Source of the DNA: Chthonomonadaceae bacterium
GTDB taxonomy: Bacteria > Armatimonadota > Chthonomonadetes > Chthonomonadales > Chthonomonadaceae
Direction of reading: 5' to 3'
Assembly (NCBI GenBank): GCA_025054835.1
Contig: JANWZQ010000185.1
Location: 1-46,923 of the forward strand
DNA: 46,923 nt
Shown: positions 35,232 through 42,635 of the stretch, in pieces
Layout: the number at the start of each line of letters is the position of its first letter
Position numbering within the stretch: position 1 is the first letter of the stretch
The notes under the pieces: generated by a model
Seen by the model: only the letters and a program-made list of their open reading frames with translations
What the model was told of the DNA's origin: nothing
Databases searched by the model: none
Program-made: the position numbers and the translations under genes

Positions 35232-35720
35232 ATGCAGGAGGTTCCCGAGCCTATCAGACGCCCGGTCCGGTTCGACTCGATGGAGCAGGAGGTTTTCCTG
35301 AACCTCTGGCGCACCTTCGATCGCCTGAAAGTGCTCGAAGAAAAGTTGTTTTCCCGGTACGATCTGACCGCGCAGCAGTACAACGCGTTGCGCTTGCTGC
35401 GCGCCGCCCATCCGGAAAGTCTGCAAACGCTTACCCTGGCAGCTCGACTGATTTCCCGCGCACCAGACATCACGCGTTTACTCGACCGCCTGGAGGAGCG
35501 TGGCCTGATCCAGCGGGAGCGCCCGATGGAGGACCGGCGGATGGTGCAGGTCCGTATCACGCCTGCCGGTATCGCGTTGCTGCAGGAAATGGCTGGCGCA
35601 CTTCAGGAGTGCCATCGTCAGCAACTGGGGCACCTCTCCGTGGAGGAGCAACAATTGCTGATCATGTTGCTCCGCAAGGCGCGTGCTCCGCATGAACCGC
35701 CGGACAGCGCGTGGAGATAG
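35232..35720 (+). CDS. MarR family transcriptional regulator
   Basis: This 162-residue winged-helix repressor has helices 'VFLNLWRTFDRLKVLEEKLFSRYDLTAQQYNALRLLRAAHPE', the recognition region 'LAARLISRAPDITRLLDRLEERGLIQRERPMEDRRMVQVRITPAG' with the DRR wing, and a C-terminal dimerisation helix. The predicted transcription start coincides with ATG 35232, so the mRNA appears leaderless. The ATG at 35280 is an alternative start but has no ribosome site. It precedes a CPA2 antiporter by 35 bp, the probable regulated partner. The ligand is unknown. Confidence 0.9.
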   Translation: MQEVPEPIRRPVRFDSMEQEVFLNLWRTFDRLKVLEEKLFSRYDLTAQQYNALRLLRAAHPESLQTLTLAARLISRAPDITRLLDRLEERGLIQRERPMEDRRMVQVRITPAGIALLQEMAGALQECHRQQLGHLSVEEQQLLIMLLRKARAPHEPPDSAWR

Positions 35721-35755
35721 CTCTGGCACGCCATGTTTGTGGAGATGAAAACCGT

Positions 35756-37087
35756 ATGTCCCGCCCGCACGAGACTGAAGCGTTCCTGCTCACCATTCTT
35801 ATACAGCTGGTTGTGATCATTGCGATTGCCCGGGTTGCCGGCAATCTGAGCCGCAGACTGGGTCATCCCATTGTTGTTGGTGAGATACTGGCGGGCCTGA
35901 TCCTGGGGCCTTCTTTCCTCGGCCGTCTGTTTCCTGATGTATTCAAAGTTCTCTTTCCGGCTTCGAGCAACAGCACCATCAATGTCATCAGCCAGATCGG
36001 CCTGATTTTTCTAATGTTCCTGATCGGGCTGGAGTTCGACTTCGGGCACATCCGGTCCCATGGTAAGACGGCCGCGCTGGTCGCCCTGAGTGGCATCGCG
36101 TTCCCCTTCCTGCTAGGGCTTGTGGTCGCATGGTGGATGTGGCCGGCTTTCCCGCACATGAACCGTGTGGGCTTCTTGCTGTTTCTGGCAGCTGCGCTCT
36201 CCATCACGGCGATCCCTATACTGGGTCGCGTTATGGTGGAGTTCAACATCCAGCGCACTCATCTGGGAGCGCTCACGATCACAGCAGCCGCCATCGATGA
36301 TGCGCTCGGATGGATCCTGCTGGCAGTTGTTGCGGCCATCGTTGGCGCGCACTTTGATCCGGCCGTCACTCTGCGCATGATCAGCCTGACCGTGCTCTTT
36401 GCGCTCATAATGGGTTTTGTGGTGCGCCCTCTCCTGATCCGCTGGATCCACACGGCGGTCGATGCACGCACTGGCCAGCTGAGCCTGAACGCGCTGGCGA
36501 CTACCATCGTTCTGGTGCTCCTCAGCGCCATTGCAACCAATCTCATTGGCATTTTCTCCATCTTCGGCGCGTTTGTGCTGGGCGCTGTGCTCTACGATCA
36601 GGAGCGGTTCCGGGAAGCTGTTTTCCAGCGCTTGAAGGACTTTATCACCGTGTTCTTTCTGCCGGTCTTCTTTACCTACACTGGCCTTCACACAGACATG
36701 GGCAGTCTGGGCTCCGGGATGATGTGGATCTTTCTGCTGGGGCTGCTGGCGGCCTCTTTTGTGGGGAAGTTTGTTGGGTGTACGATTGCCGCACGTCTGA
36801 GCGGGCTGTCTACCCGGATGGCCGCCTGCGTTGGCATCATGATGAACACACGCGCCCTGATGGGGTTGATAGCTGCCAACGTGGGGTTGCAAATGGGGGC
36901 CATTCCCGGGCAGGTCTACTGCATGATTGTGCTGATGTGTGTGCTCAGCACTATCATGCTGTCACCCATTCTGCGTCGCCTGATCATGGGGACGGAGTTG
37001 CAGGAACCATTCCTGCGATCGGAGTTCATGCGTGAGGCCATGCAACGGCGCTCGCTTCCCGTGCGGGAGAATGCTGCGGCCGGCTAG
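35756..37087 (+). CDS. CPA2 family cation/proton antiporter (Kef/NhaS-like)
   Basis: This 443-residue membrane protein has about twelve or thirteen helices. CPA2 signatures are 'LGHPIVVGEILAGLILGPSFLG', 'IGLIFLMFLIGLEFDFGHI', 'AAALSITAIPILGRVMVE' and 'GALTITAAAIDDALGWILLAVVAA', where the two aspartates are the ion-binding pair. 'FAFGAFVLGAVL'-like 'FSIFGAFVLGAVLYDQERFREAV' follows. There is no C-terminal RCK domain, so nucleotide gating is absent. It lies 35 bp after marR and is probably in one operon. Its stop is three bases from the end of the convergent GT4 gene. Confidence 0.9.
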   Translation: MSRPHETEAFLLTILIQLVVIIAIARVAGNLSRRLGHPIVVGEILAGLILGPSFLGRLFPDVFKVLFPASSNSTINVISQIGLIFLMFLIGLEFDFGHIRSHGKTAALVALSGIAFPFLLGLVVAWWMWPAFPHMNRVGFLLFLAAALSITAIPILGRVMVEFNIQRTHLGALTITAAAIDDALGWILLAVVAAIVGAHFDPAVTLRMISLTVLFALIMGFVVRPLLIRWIHTAVDARTGQLSLNALATTIVLVLLSAIATNLIGIFSIFGAFVLGAVLYDQERFREAVFQRLKDFITVFFLPVFFTYTGLHTDMGSLGSGMMWIFLLGLLAASFVGKFVGCTIAARLSGLSTRMAACVGIMMNTRALMGLIAANVGLQMGAIPGQVYCMIVLMCVLSTIMLSPILRRLIMGTELQEPFLRSEFMREAMQRRSLPVRENAAAG

Positions 37088-37090
37088 TGG

Positions 37091-38395
37091 TCAACCGCGT
37101 CGGTAGGCAATCGCTCGCTCGAAGACGCGCAACACATTCTGTGCCATCGCGTCCACATGGAAGCGATCACGCACCGCTTTCCTACCACTCTCTCCCATTT
37201 GCAGAAGGCGTGTGGAGTCGCAGAGCGACAACTCGATGGTATCCGCAAGAGCTTTCGGGTCATCTGGCTCACACAACACGCCCCCCCCGGTTGCCTCGAT
37301 CAACTCTGGAAATGCCGCATGCCGCGGCTGTACCACGGCGACTCCTGCGGCCCATGCCTCGAGCAGATAGAGCCCGAACGACTCGCCATACGTTGCCGGT
37401 ACCGATAGCAGCGAGAGTCCCTGCAAGAACGCCAGCTTCTTCTCACGATCCAGATTGGGCAGAAACTCGACCGCATCCCTGAGCCCTGCTCTGGTCAATC
37501 GATCCTGCAGCTGCGTGACAAAGGGCATATCGTTGGCGGTCTGCGTTCCGGCAATTCGCAATCTGAGCTCCGGGATGCGGCCTCGCTCACGTAACAGTAT
37601 GTACGCTTCTACCAGTGTGTGCAGTCCCTTCAGGGGACACATGCGCGACAGGTAGCCCAGAACTGGAGGTTGTGGCACGGCAGTGCGCGGCGTCTGCGGG
37701 TAGCCGTCCAGTGCGATGCCATTGTGCACTACGTGCACTCGATCTGCGGGCAACTGTGCGCGCGCACGCATGACACTGGCGTAGTAATGGCTGACAGCCA
37801 CAAAGGCATCCAGTTCTGCTGCTCTGACCGCCAGTATTTCCCATGCCTGCGTTCGGAAGGGTTCCGGCAACAGGTCGAGAAAGTAGTCCTCGCCCTGTAA
37901 CGTGCAGACTACCGCGGCTCCCGTCTTCTCGCGTATTCGTCGCGCCAGACCAATCAGGAGCGCGTTGGAGAGACAGACCACATCGACGGGCCCTTCTGAC
38001 ACCAGCCAGTCAGTCAGTCGCTCCAGTTCTTTGGCCTGATTTCCCTCTTCTCCGCGCAGCGTGGACAGAGTCAACTCGCCCAGCTGACGTGGCTGTGTGG
38101 CTCCCGCACGTCGGGCCGCGGCGCGCAGCAGCGCCGGACTATCCAGCAGGCGATCCAGCCACCGGGGGATTTTGCGAAACAGGCGCGAGTGCTGCTGCAG
38201 ATACACATTCAGACCACCGTAGAAGACGGGCATGTGATCACTCGCAGCAGCTTCATCCAGTGTGGGGGGCAGGTAGAGAGGCACCATGAAGGCCTCATGG
38301 CCCAACCGGCGCAGGGCCGCGACCAGCGCATTGTCCCGCAGGCAGGTGCCACAGTAGAAGCTGCCTGTACCCGGAGTTAACTGCACAATGCGCAT
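37091..38395 (-). CDS. family 4 glycosyltransferase (GT-B)
   Basis: This 434-residue enzyme opens with 'MRIVQLTPGTGSFYCGTCLRDNALVAALRRLGHEAFMVPLYL', a cysteine-bearing variant of the GT4 N-lobe. The C-lobe has 'PVLGYLSRMCPLKGLHTLVEAYILL', 'LRIAGTQ' and the donor-binding 'GESFGLYLLEAWAAGVAVVQPRHAAFPELIEATGGGVLCEPDDPKALADTI' with E-x7-E. It transfers a sugar from a nucleotide donor, retaining configuration. It follows the halogenase-like gene by 22 bp on the same strand, so it may glycosylate the same small molecule; this is inference. Confidence 0.9.
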   Translation of the reverse strand: MRIVQLTPGTGSFYCGTCLRDNALVAALRRLGHEAFMVPLYLPPTLDEAAASDHMPVFYGGLNVYLQQHSRLFRKIPRWLDRLLDSPALLRAAARRAGATQPRQLGELTLSTLRGEEGNQAKELERLTDWLVSEGPVDVVCLSNALLIGLARRIREKTGAAVVCTLQGEDYFLDLLPEPFRTQAWEILAVRAAELDAFVAVSHYYASVMRARAQLPADRVHVVHNGIALDGYPQTPRTAVPQPPVLGYLSRMCPLKGLHTLVEAYILLRERGRIPELRLRIAGTQTANDMPFVTQLQDRLTRAGLRDAVEFLPNLDREKKLAFLQGLSLLSVPATYGESFGLYLLEAWAAGVAVVQPRHAAFPELIEATGGGVLCEPDDPKALADTIELSLCDSTRLLQMGESGRKAVRDRFHVDAMAQNVLRVFERAIAYRRG

Positions 38396-38417
38396 GCGTA
38401 CCTTCTCCCTATTCCGA

Positions 38418-39701
38418 TCAGGCCGTAACCAGTTCTCTCCCGGATTTGCTATCGCTCACCCGGGCACGTCCGTAGGGTAGAGGTTCTGGCAACCTGGTGA
38501 ACTCGCTCATGACTTTGAACAATTCGTCGAAGTCCTGAAACAGGTTCCCGGTCAGGCAGTCGGTCAGCTTTCCGTGGATGTGTGGATACTTCGCGAACAT
38601 GTCCCGGAAGGTGAACTCTTTGTCGTAGAACGCGTAGACCACCTTGCGCATGGTTTCAATACCATAACACATGGTCTCTCCGTAGTCCCGGAACATTTCA
38701 GCGGAGACATCACCCGCTTCCAGGGCCCGATGCGCCGCATCCCCGGCCAGTTCCCCGCTTTTCAGAGCCAGAAAGACGCCAGACGAGAAGACGGGATCGA
38801 GGAATGCAAAGGCATCCCCGGCCAGCAGGAGCCCGTTGTCTGCACAGTGCTCACCGCGATAGCTGAACTCGCCGGTTGCCCAGTACTCGCCGAACTGCTT
38901 CCCTGTGGAAAGATGGTCCTCAATCCACGGATTCTTCTTGATCTCCCGGGCAAAAATCGTCGGGATGTCCCGTGTGTCTGAGTACAGGTAATCCTTCTCG
39001 GCGACAATACCCACACTCACCACATCATCCGGAAGTGGAATGTACCAGAACCAGCCCTTTTCGGGTAAGAACACAATGGTGGTCGCCCCTTCATCCAGTC
39101 CCGGATCCCGCTTGGCACCCCGGTAGTACGTCCAGAGTGCGATTTTCTTCAGGTACTGATCGAAGTTCCGCCAGCGATTCCGTGACAGCGCCAGGGCATC
39201 TCGTCCGCTGCAGTCGATGGTGATGGGAGCCCGCAGTTCCATCTGCTCACCTGCTGCATTCTCGGCCCGAACTCCGACGACGAAGCCTCGCTCATCGCGA
39301 ATCAGATCCCTGGCCCGGGTCTCTTCCCAGACCTCCACACCCTTCTCACGCGCGTTGTTGAGCAGCATCAGATCGAACTCACTGCGCACTACCTGCCAGG
39401 TGACCGAGGCGGGATGGTCGAAATGCTGGAAGAAGTAGAAAGGTTGCGATACCTTGCCATTGAGAGAGGCGAACTGCACGCTGTATTTCCGCGGGAAAGC
39501 GGACTTCTGGATTTTGTCCAGCACGCCGATGCGCTCAAACGTGAAATAGCAGAATGGCATGAGCGACTCGCCGATATGATAGCGTGGAAAGCGCTCTTTT
39601 TCGATCAGCAGGACCCGATGCCCGTACTGCGCCAGCACCGTTGCCGCGGTAGAACCGGCCGGCCCTCCACCAATCACCAGAGCGTCTCGCTGTACTTCCA
39701 T
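38418..39701 (-). CDS. FAD-dependent halogenase-like oxidoreductase
   Basis: This 427-residue flavoprotein has an N-terminal GGGPAG motif (11-16) and 'FPRYHIGESLMP' near 38-49. A lysine at 72 is in 'FPRKYSVQF', the position of the halogenase hypohalite lysine. W217-F-W-Y-I-P matches the halogenase WxWxIP motif, and 'GDAFAFLDPVFSSGVFLALKSGELAG' (295-320) binds the FAD tail. Flavin halogenases use FADH2, O2 and halide; related folds include geranylgeranyl reductases, so activity is unproven. AGGAGA precedes ATG 39701. It lies with a GT4 gene in a two-gene operon. No carrier protein or PKS/NRPS gene is nearby. Confidence 0.8.
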   Translation of the reverse strand: MEVQRDALVIGGGPAGSTAATVLAQYGHRVLLIEKERFPRYHIGESLMPFCYFTFERIGVLDKIQKSAFPRKYSVQFASLNGKVSQPFYFFQHFDHPASVTWQVVRSEFDLMLLNNAREKGVEVWEETRARDLIRDERGFVVGVRAENAAGEQMELRAPITIDCSGRDALALSRNRWRNFDQYLKKIALWTYYRGAKRDPGLDEGATTIVFLPEKGWFWYIPLPDDVVSVGIVAEKDYLYSDTRDIPTIFAREIKKNPWIEDHLSTGKQFGEYWATGEFSYRGEHCADNGLLLAGDAFAFLDPVFSSGVFLALKSGELAGDAAHRALEAGDVSAEMFRDYGETMCYGIETMRKVVYAFYDKEFTFRDMFAKYPHIHGKLTDCLTGNLFQDFDELFKVMSEFTRLPEPLPYGRARVSDSKSGRELVTA

Positions 39702-39799
39702 TCCAGGTCTCTCCTGCGCACTGTGTTTTTGCGGTACCAGATTTCTCTACGTTTGACTGCATGCTGATGTCAGCCACGGGAACTGTTTTTCTTGTTAGG

Positions 39800-39820
39800 A
39801 CAATGATTGTTTCAACAATC
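39800..39820. promoter_or_regulatory. operator-like palindrome upstream of the halogenase gene
   Basis: GATTGTT-TC-AACAATC (39805-39820) has perfect 7-bp arms. With the preceding ACAAT (39800-39804) it forms three alternating ACAAT/ATTGT half-sites. It is in the 301-bp divergent gap, about 100 bp upstream of the halogenase start. The regulator is not identifiable, and no clear -35/-10 pair was found beside it. Confidence 0.4.
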
Positions 39821-39864
39821 CAACCCACTTTTCCTGCTTTTCCCGGGATACAACGCGTGCTCGC

Positions 39865-39883
39865 ACCGGGCTTCCTGCCCGGT
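39865..39883. repeat. 7-bp hairpin in the halogenase/dockerin gap
   Basis: ACCGGGC (39865-39871) pairs with GCCCGGT (39877-39883) across a 5-nt loop. It is in the divergent gap 39702-40002 and could be part of either leader or a binding site. Apart from this and the palindrome at 39800-39820, the gap shows nothing else I can support. Confidence 0.3.
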
Positions 39884-40002
39884 ATATCCCACCCGGCGTA
39901 GCTCGTTGTCACACGATATGGTATATTGACTGCAGCCTCGCTGCCGGACTTGTTCTCGCACTGCTGTTTTGCTCGCAGAAAACTCTTCTGGAGATAGAAC
40001 CG

Positions 40003-41112
40003 ATGCGTTTCCGCTTCTTACTGGAATCTCTCCTCCTCTGCCTCTCAATCGCTTCAAGTCAGAGAGTGCCGGCTCAACTACCCGACCTGCGAGGCAAAAC
40101 GCTGTTTATTACAGGTTCCATGCATGTGACCGGCAGGGTCACGATTTTCCTCCAGACGTTCGAAATCGATCAGGATGTTCCACTTACCGAAGCGAACCCG
40201 GCACGAATCGTCTTCGACAACAGCGGCCCGGAGGACAACACGACGTTGACCGGAGTGATGCCCCTGCCCGCAGTTGAAACCCCGCCCTATGTGACCTGCC
40301 CGAACCCGAGCATCCCGGTCAATGGTTCTTTTCATCGCGGCACGGGCCTGCTGGTGCTCCGGGGCAGTCTGTCCGGCGCTTCCACGTTCCACTTCGGCGT
40401 GCAGGAGACCGATCTAGGTACCTTCCGCGTTCAGGTGCGTATCAACAATCTGGCCTTCCAGCATACCGGTCGTGGCGTGATCCTACCTGATGGTACTCTG
40501 CGCTTTCAGCACTCCGGTCGCACTCCCCTGACGTTTACAGGAACACCCCGACTCGGGTTGAAATCGCCAGCAGCTCCAGATCCCTGCGTGTTCGGCGGCA
40601 CACAGGCCAGCATCAACAACGCTTCCTTTGCCCTGCAGGACTGGACCGCGTACCTGCCGGGGATCCGGGGCGCAGTGCGATTCGCCGATTGCCCGGGCGT
40701 GACAGGGCTTCCGCTAACGCTGCAATTTCACCCCGTAGACGGTGGTGATCGCTTCGTGCGTCAGGTGATCCCGGAGCCAGATGGCAGCTTTTTTGTGCCG
40801 AACCTGCCAGCAGCGCGTTTCCTCGTGCGTGCCTCCGGTCCCGGGACCCTTGCCCGGGTCATACCGGTCAGCACTGCCAGTGGTCACGCGATGGGAGTGG
40901 ATCTGGGGGACCTGCTGAGCGGAGATGCTAACGGAGACAACAGTGTGGATGTGCTGGATCTGGCGGAACTGATTGCATCCTTCGACTCCACTCCTTCCTC
41001 TCCCGGATGGAACGATGGAAGAGCCGATTTCAACCGTGACGACAGCATCGATGTGCTGGATCTGGATGTGCTGATCCGCAATTTTGATCGAGCTGGCGAG
41101 GAGCTCCCCTGA
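40003..41112 (+). CDS. secreted dockerin type I repeat protein
   Basis: This 369-residue protein has a signal peptide to about 25 and a beta-rich body. It ends with two EF-hand-like dockerin repeats, 'DANGDNSVDVLDLAELI' near 306 and 'DFNRDDSIDVLDLDVLI' near 344. These bind calcium and in cellulosomes dock to cohesins; in Planctomycetota and Armatimonadota they are common on secreted proteins lacking cellulosomes. No cohesin is in this window. A beta-sandwich segment at about 215-300 resembles carboxypeptidase-regulatory-like repeats ('LTLQFHPVDGGDRFVRQVIPEPDGSFFVPNLPAARFLVRASGPG'). The function of the N-terminal part is unknown. Confidence 0.82.
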   Translation: MRFRFLLESLLLCLSIASSQRVPAQLPDLRGKTLFITGSMHVTGRVTIFLQTFEIDQDVPLTEANPARIVFDNSGPEDNTTLTGVMPLPAVETPPYVTCPNPSIPVNGSFHRGTGLLVLRGSLSGASTFHFGVQETDLGTFRVQVRINNLAFQHTGRGVILPDGTLRFQHSGRTPLTFTGTPRLGLKSPAAPDPCVFGGTQASINNASFALQDWTAYLPGIRGAVRFADCPGVTGLPLTLQFHPVDGGDRFVRQVIPEPDGSFFVPNLPAARFLVRASGPGTLARVIPVSTASGHAMGVDLGDLLSGDANGDNSVDVLDLAELIASFDSTPSSPGWNDGRADFNRDDSIDVLDLDVLIRNFDRAGEELP

Positions 41113-41158
41113 CCGCAGAACCCTTCGGAGGATCCGGTGAAACCCGGAGCCAATAAGA

Positions 41159-41185
41159 AAGGACCGCTCGGTCTGAACGGTCCTT
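41159..41185 (+). terminator. terminator-like hairpin after the dockerin gene
   Basis: AAGGACCG (41159-41166) and CGGTCCTT (41178-41185) form a perfect 8-bp stem with an 11-nt loop, 46 bp after the stop. A-rich sequence lies before the stem. It also lies downstream of the small minus-strand ORF at 41255-41446, so it could act in both directions. Confidence 0.5.
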
Positions 41186-41254
41186 CCATGCAGTACACGC
41201 GCCGGAATGCTATGAAAGTCAGGATAGCAGGTTTGCCGGATAATAGTTCTCTTA

Positions 41255-41446
41255 TTAGCGCGTGTGCGGCGTCGCTTCCGGAGCCCCTTTTGCTCTGAAG
41301 CAAGCAGCGGAAGAAGTTGTCTGCGCCTCCCGGGTACTGCCCTCAGCCCGGCGTGATGGCGTCGTCTCCACCGGTATCGGAAGTCGTACGAACAACTCTT
41401 GCCCGCTGCGTGGGAAGTACAGCCCCACCTGAACGGGCCTTTCCAT
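41255..41446 (-). CDS. small hypothetical protein (63 aa)
   Basis: This 63-residue protein starts 'MERPVQVGLYFPRSGQELFVRLPIPVE' and becomes polar and low-complexity toward the end. The start is supported by AAGGGGGGA ending about five bases upstream. A TACAAT hexamer on the same strand (41522-41527) could be a -10, and GGAGAA...TTCTCC (41495-41514) may fold in the leader. I recognise no family. Only the ribosome site and protein-like N-terminal half support it, so it remains tentative. Confidence 0.45.
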   Translation of the reverse strand: MERPVQVGLYFPRSGQELFVRLPIPVETTPSRRAEGSTREAQTTSSAACFRAKGAPEATPHTR

Positions 41447-41606
41447 TCCGATCCCCCCTTTCTTCTGTGATGCTTATTTCAAGGTACGTACATGGGAGAA
41501 TATATCGTTTCTCCACAGGGGATTGTACCACGCTCTGGCATGCAATACCAGTGGAAATGCCAGCAACCGGGGATTAATTTTCATTAATGTCGTGGCTGAT
41601 CACAGG

Positions 41607-42125
41607 TTACAGGTTCTTGAAGTCTGTGACAGAGCGTTGGAACGGGAAGACCTGCAGCCCGGTAGTATGCAGGTAGGCGATGGCTCGTTGAACATCGATG
41701 AGAGGCCCGGACAGTGTGATCTCCAACCACCCTCCTTCCTCATCGTCGAAAGCGGCTCGATCAATCACGTAGACTACGTTGAAGTCCTTGCCAACACGAT
41801 GCAGAACCGGCGCACGCGCCTGTTGCGCGCCCACAGCGGTGAGACGCAAAGCGATGGAGCTCGCCCGATCCATTTCATCCTCCGGTGCGGCCACAGGGAC
41901 TGGTTCGCTCTGCCCTCCCATCAGGCCCATCGCGCGCAGATACTGTGCGGCCTGCCCCACCTCCGGAGTAGCGCCCTCCAGATCCAGCAACATGTAGCCG
42001 AAATCTTCCGTAACACGCGCACGTCGCAGATGCGGGATCACATTGAACAGGCGACTGAGACGCCAGAGGATTGGCAGACGAACCTGATTCTGACGGGCGT
42101 GGATCTCCACTGTCTGTACAGCCAT
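41607..42125 (-). CDS. tandem NIL-domain protein
   Basis: This 172-residue protein carries two NIL-like ferredoxin folds. The first is at about 3-70 ('QTVEIHARQNQVRLPILWRLSRLFNVIPHLRRARVTEDFGYMLLDLEGATPEVGQAAQYLRAMGL'). The second is at about 90-162 ('ALRLTAVGAQQARAPVLHRVGKDFNVVYVIDRAAFDDEEGGWLEITLSGPLIDVQRAIAYLHTTGL'). NIL domains occur in the methionine importer ATPase MetN and in the methanogen homocysteine system. AGGAGG at 42138-42143 lies 12 bases before ATG 42125. The frame is open to 42278 and would add a CxxC-x8-C-x5-C segment. It is the third gene of the T-box cluster. Confidence 0.72.
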   Translation of the reverse strand: MAVQTVEIHARQNQVRLPILWRLSRLFNVIPHLRRARVTEDFGYMLLDLEGATPEVGQAAQYLRAMGLMGGQSEPVPVAAPEDEMDRASSIALRLTAVGAQQARAPVLHRVGKDFNVVYVIDRAAFDDEEGGWLEITLSGPLIDVQRAIAYLHTTGLQVFPFQRSVTDFKNL

Positions 42126-42290
42126 GCGAGAGCGCATCCTCCTGGAAGCGAGATACGTTCTTTCGGTGACCGGATCTGCGTCCTGCCGCACCAGACAAAC
42201 ATGGTGGCCAGGACACGGCCAGCGTTGCCCTGATGTGCAGCGCTGGCAGGGTATGGCAGCCCGGGTCAACCGCTTCACATTGTACCCGCT

Positions 42291-42566
42291 CTAGCCTCCT
42301 GCAATTGCCGGGACGATGGAAACCGTATCCCCGTCCTTGAGCGTGGTCTCCTTCCCCTGCAAGAAGCGAATGTCTTCCTCGTTCACGTACACATTGATGA
42401 ACTTACGCAACGCGCCCTGCTCATCCGTCAGACGTGCGGCAATTCCCGGGAAATGGGTATCCAGTGCGGTAATCAGGGCGCCAATGGTGTCCGCATCCAC
42501 CTGTACCGTCTCCTGATCATTGGTGAATTTACGCAGGGGCGTGGGAATAAGTACCGTCACTGCCAT
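42291..42566 (-). CDS. MoaD/ThiS-like sulfur carrier protein
   Basis: This 91-residue beta-grasp protein ends in Gly-Gly ('[11 protein letters not shown]'), the tail that is adenylated and thiocarboxylated in MoaD, ThiS and CysO. The fold is supported by '[44 protein letters not shown]' and '[29 protein letters not shown]'. AGGAGG precedes the ATG at 42566. It begins 69 bp after the thrC-like stop on the same strand. The lack of molybdopterin or thiamine genes, and the PLP enzyme partner, suggest a role in amino-acid sulfur transfer, as with CysO-CysM. The activating E1 enzyme must be elsewhere. Confidence 0.9.
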   Translation of the reverse strand: MAVTVLIPTPLRKFTNDQETVQVDADTIGALITALDTHFPGIAARLTDEQGALRKFINVYVNEEDIRFLQGKETTLKDGDTVSIVPAIAGG

Positions 42567-42635
42567 GGTGTTCCTCCTCTACTGTCTCCGAAAAACACAG
42601 GGTCTGTGCGCCCGGGGCGCAAGCAGTCGCAGGTC

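Noticed and set aside
35269-35278. tRNA-like GGTTCGACTC
   Set aside because: No acceptor or anticodon stems surround it, and it is inside the marR coding frame.
40003-41112. Cellulosome from dockerin plus GH9
   Set aside because: The GH9 enzyme itself has no dockerin, no cohesin is visible, and the genes are 20 kb apart.
42291-42566. MoaD-like protein as part of molybdopterin synthesis
   Set aside because: No other moa, moe or mog gene is present and the operon partners are a PLP enzyme and a NIL protein.
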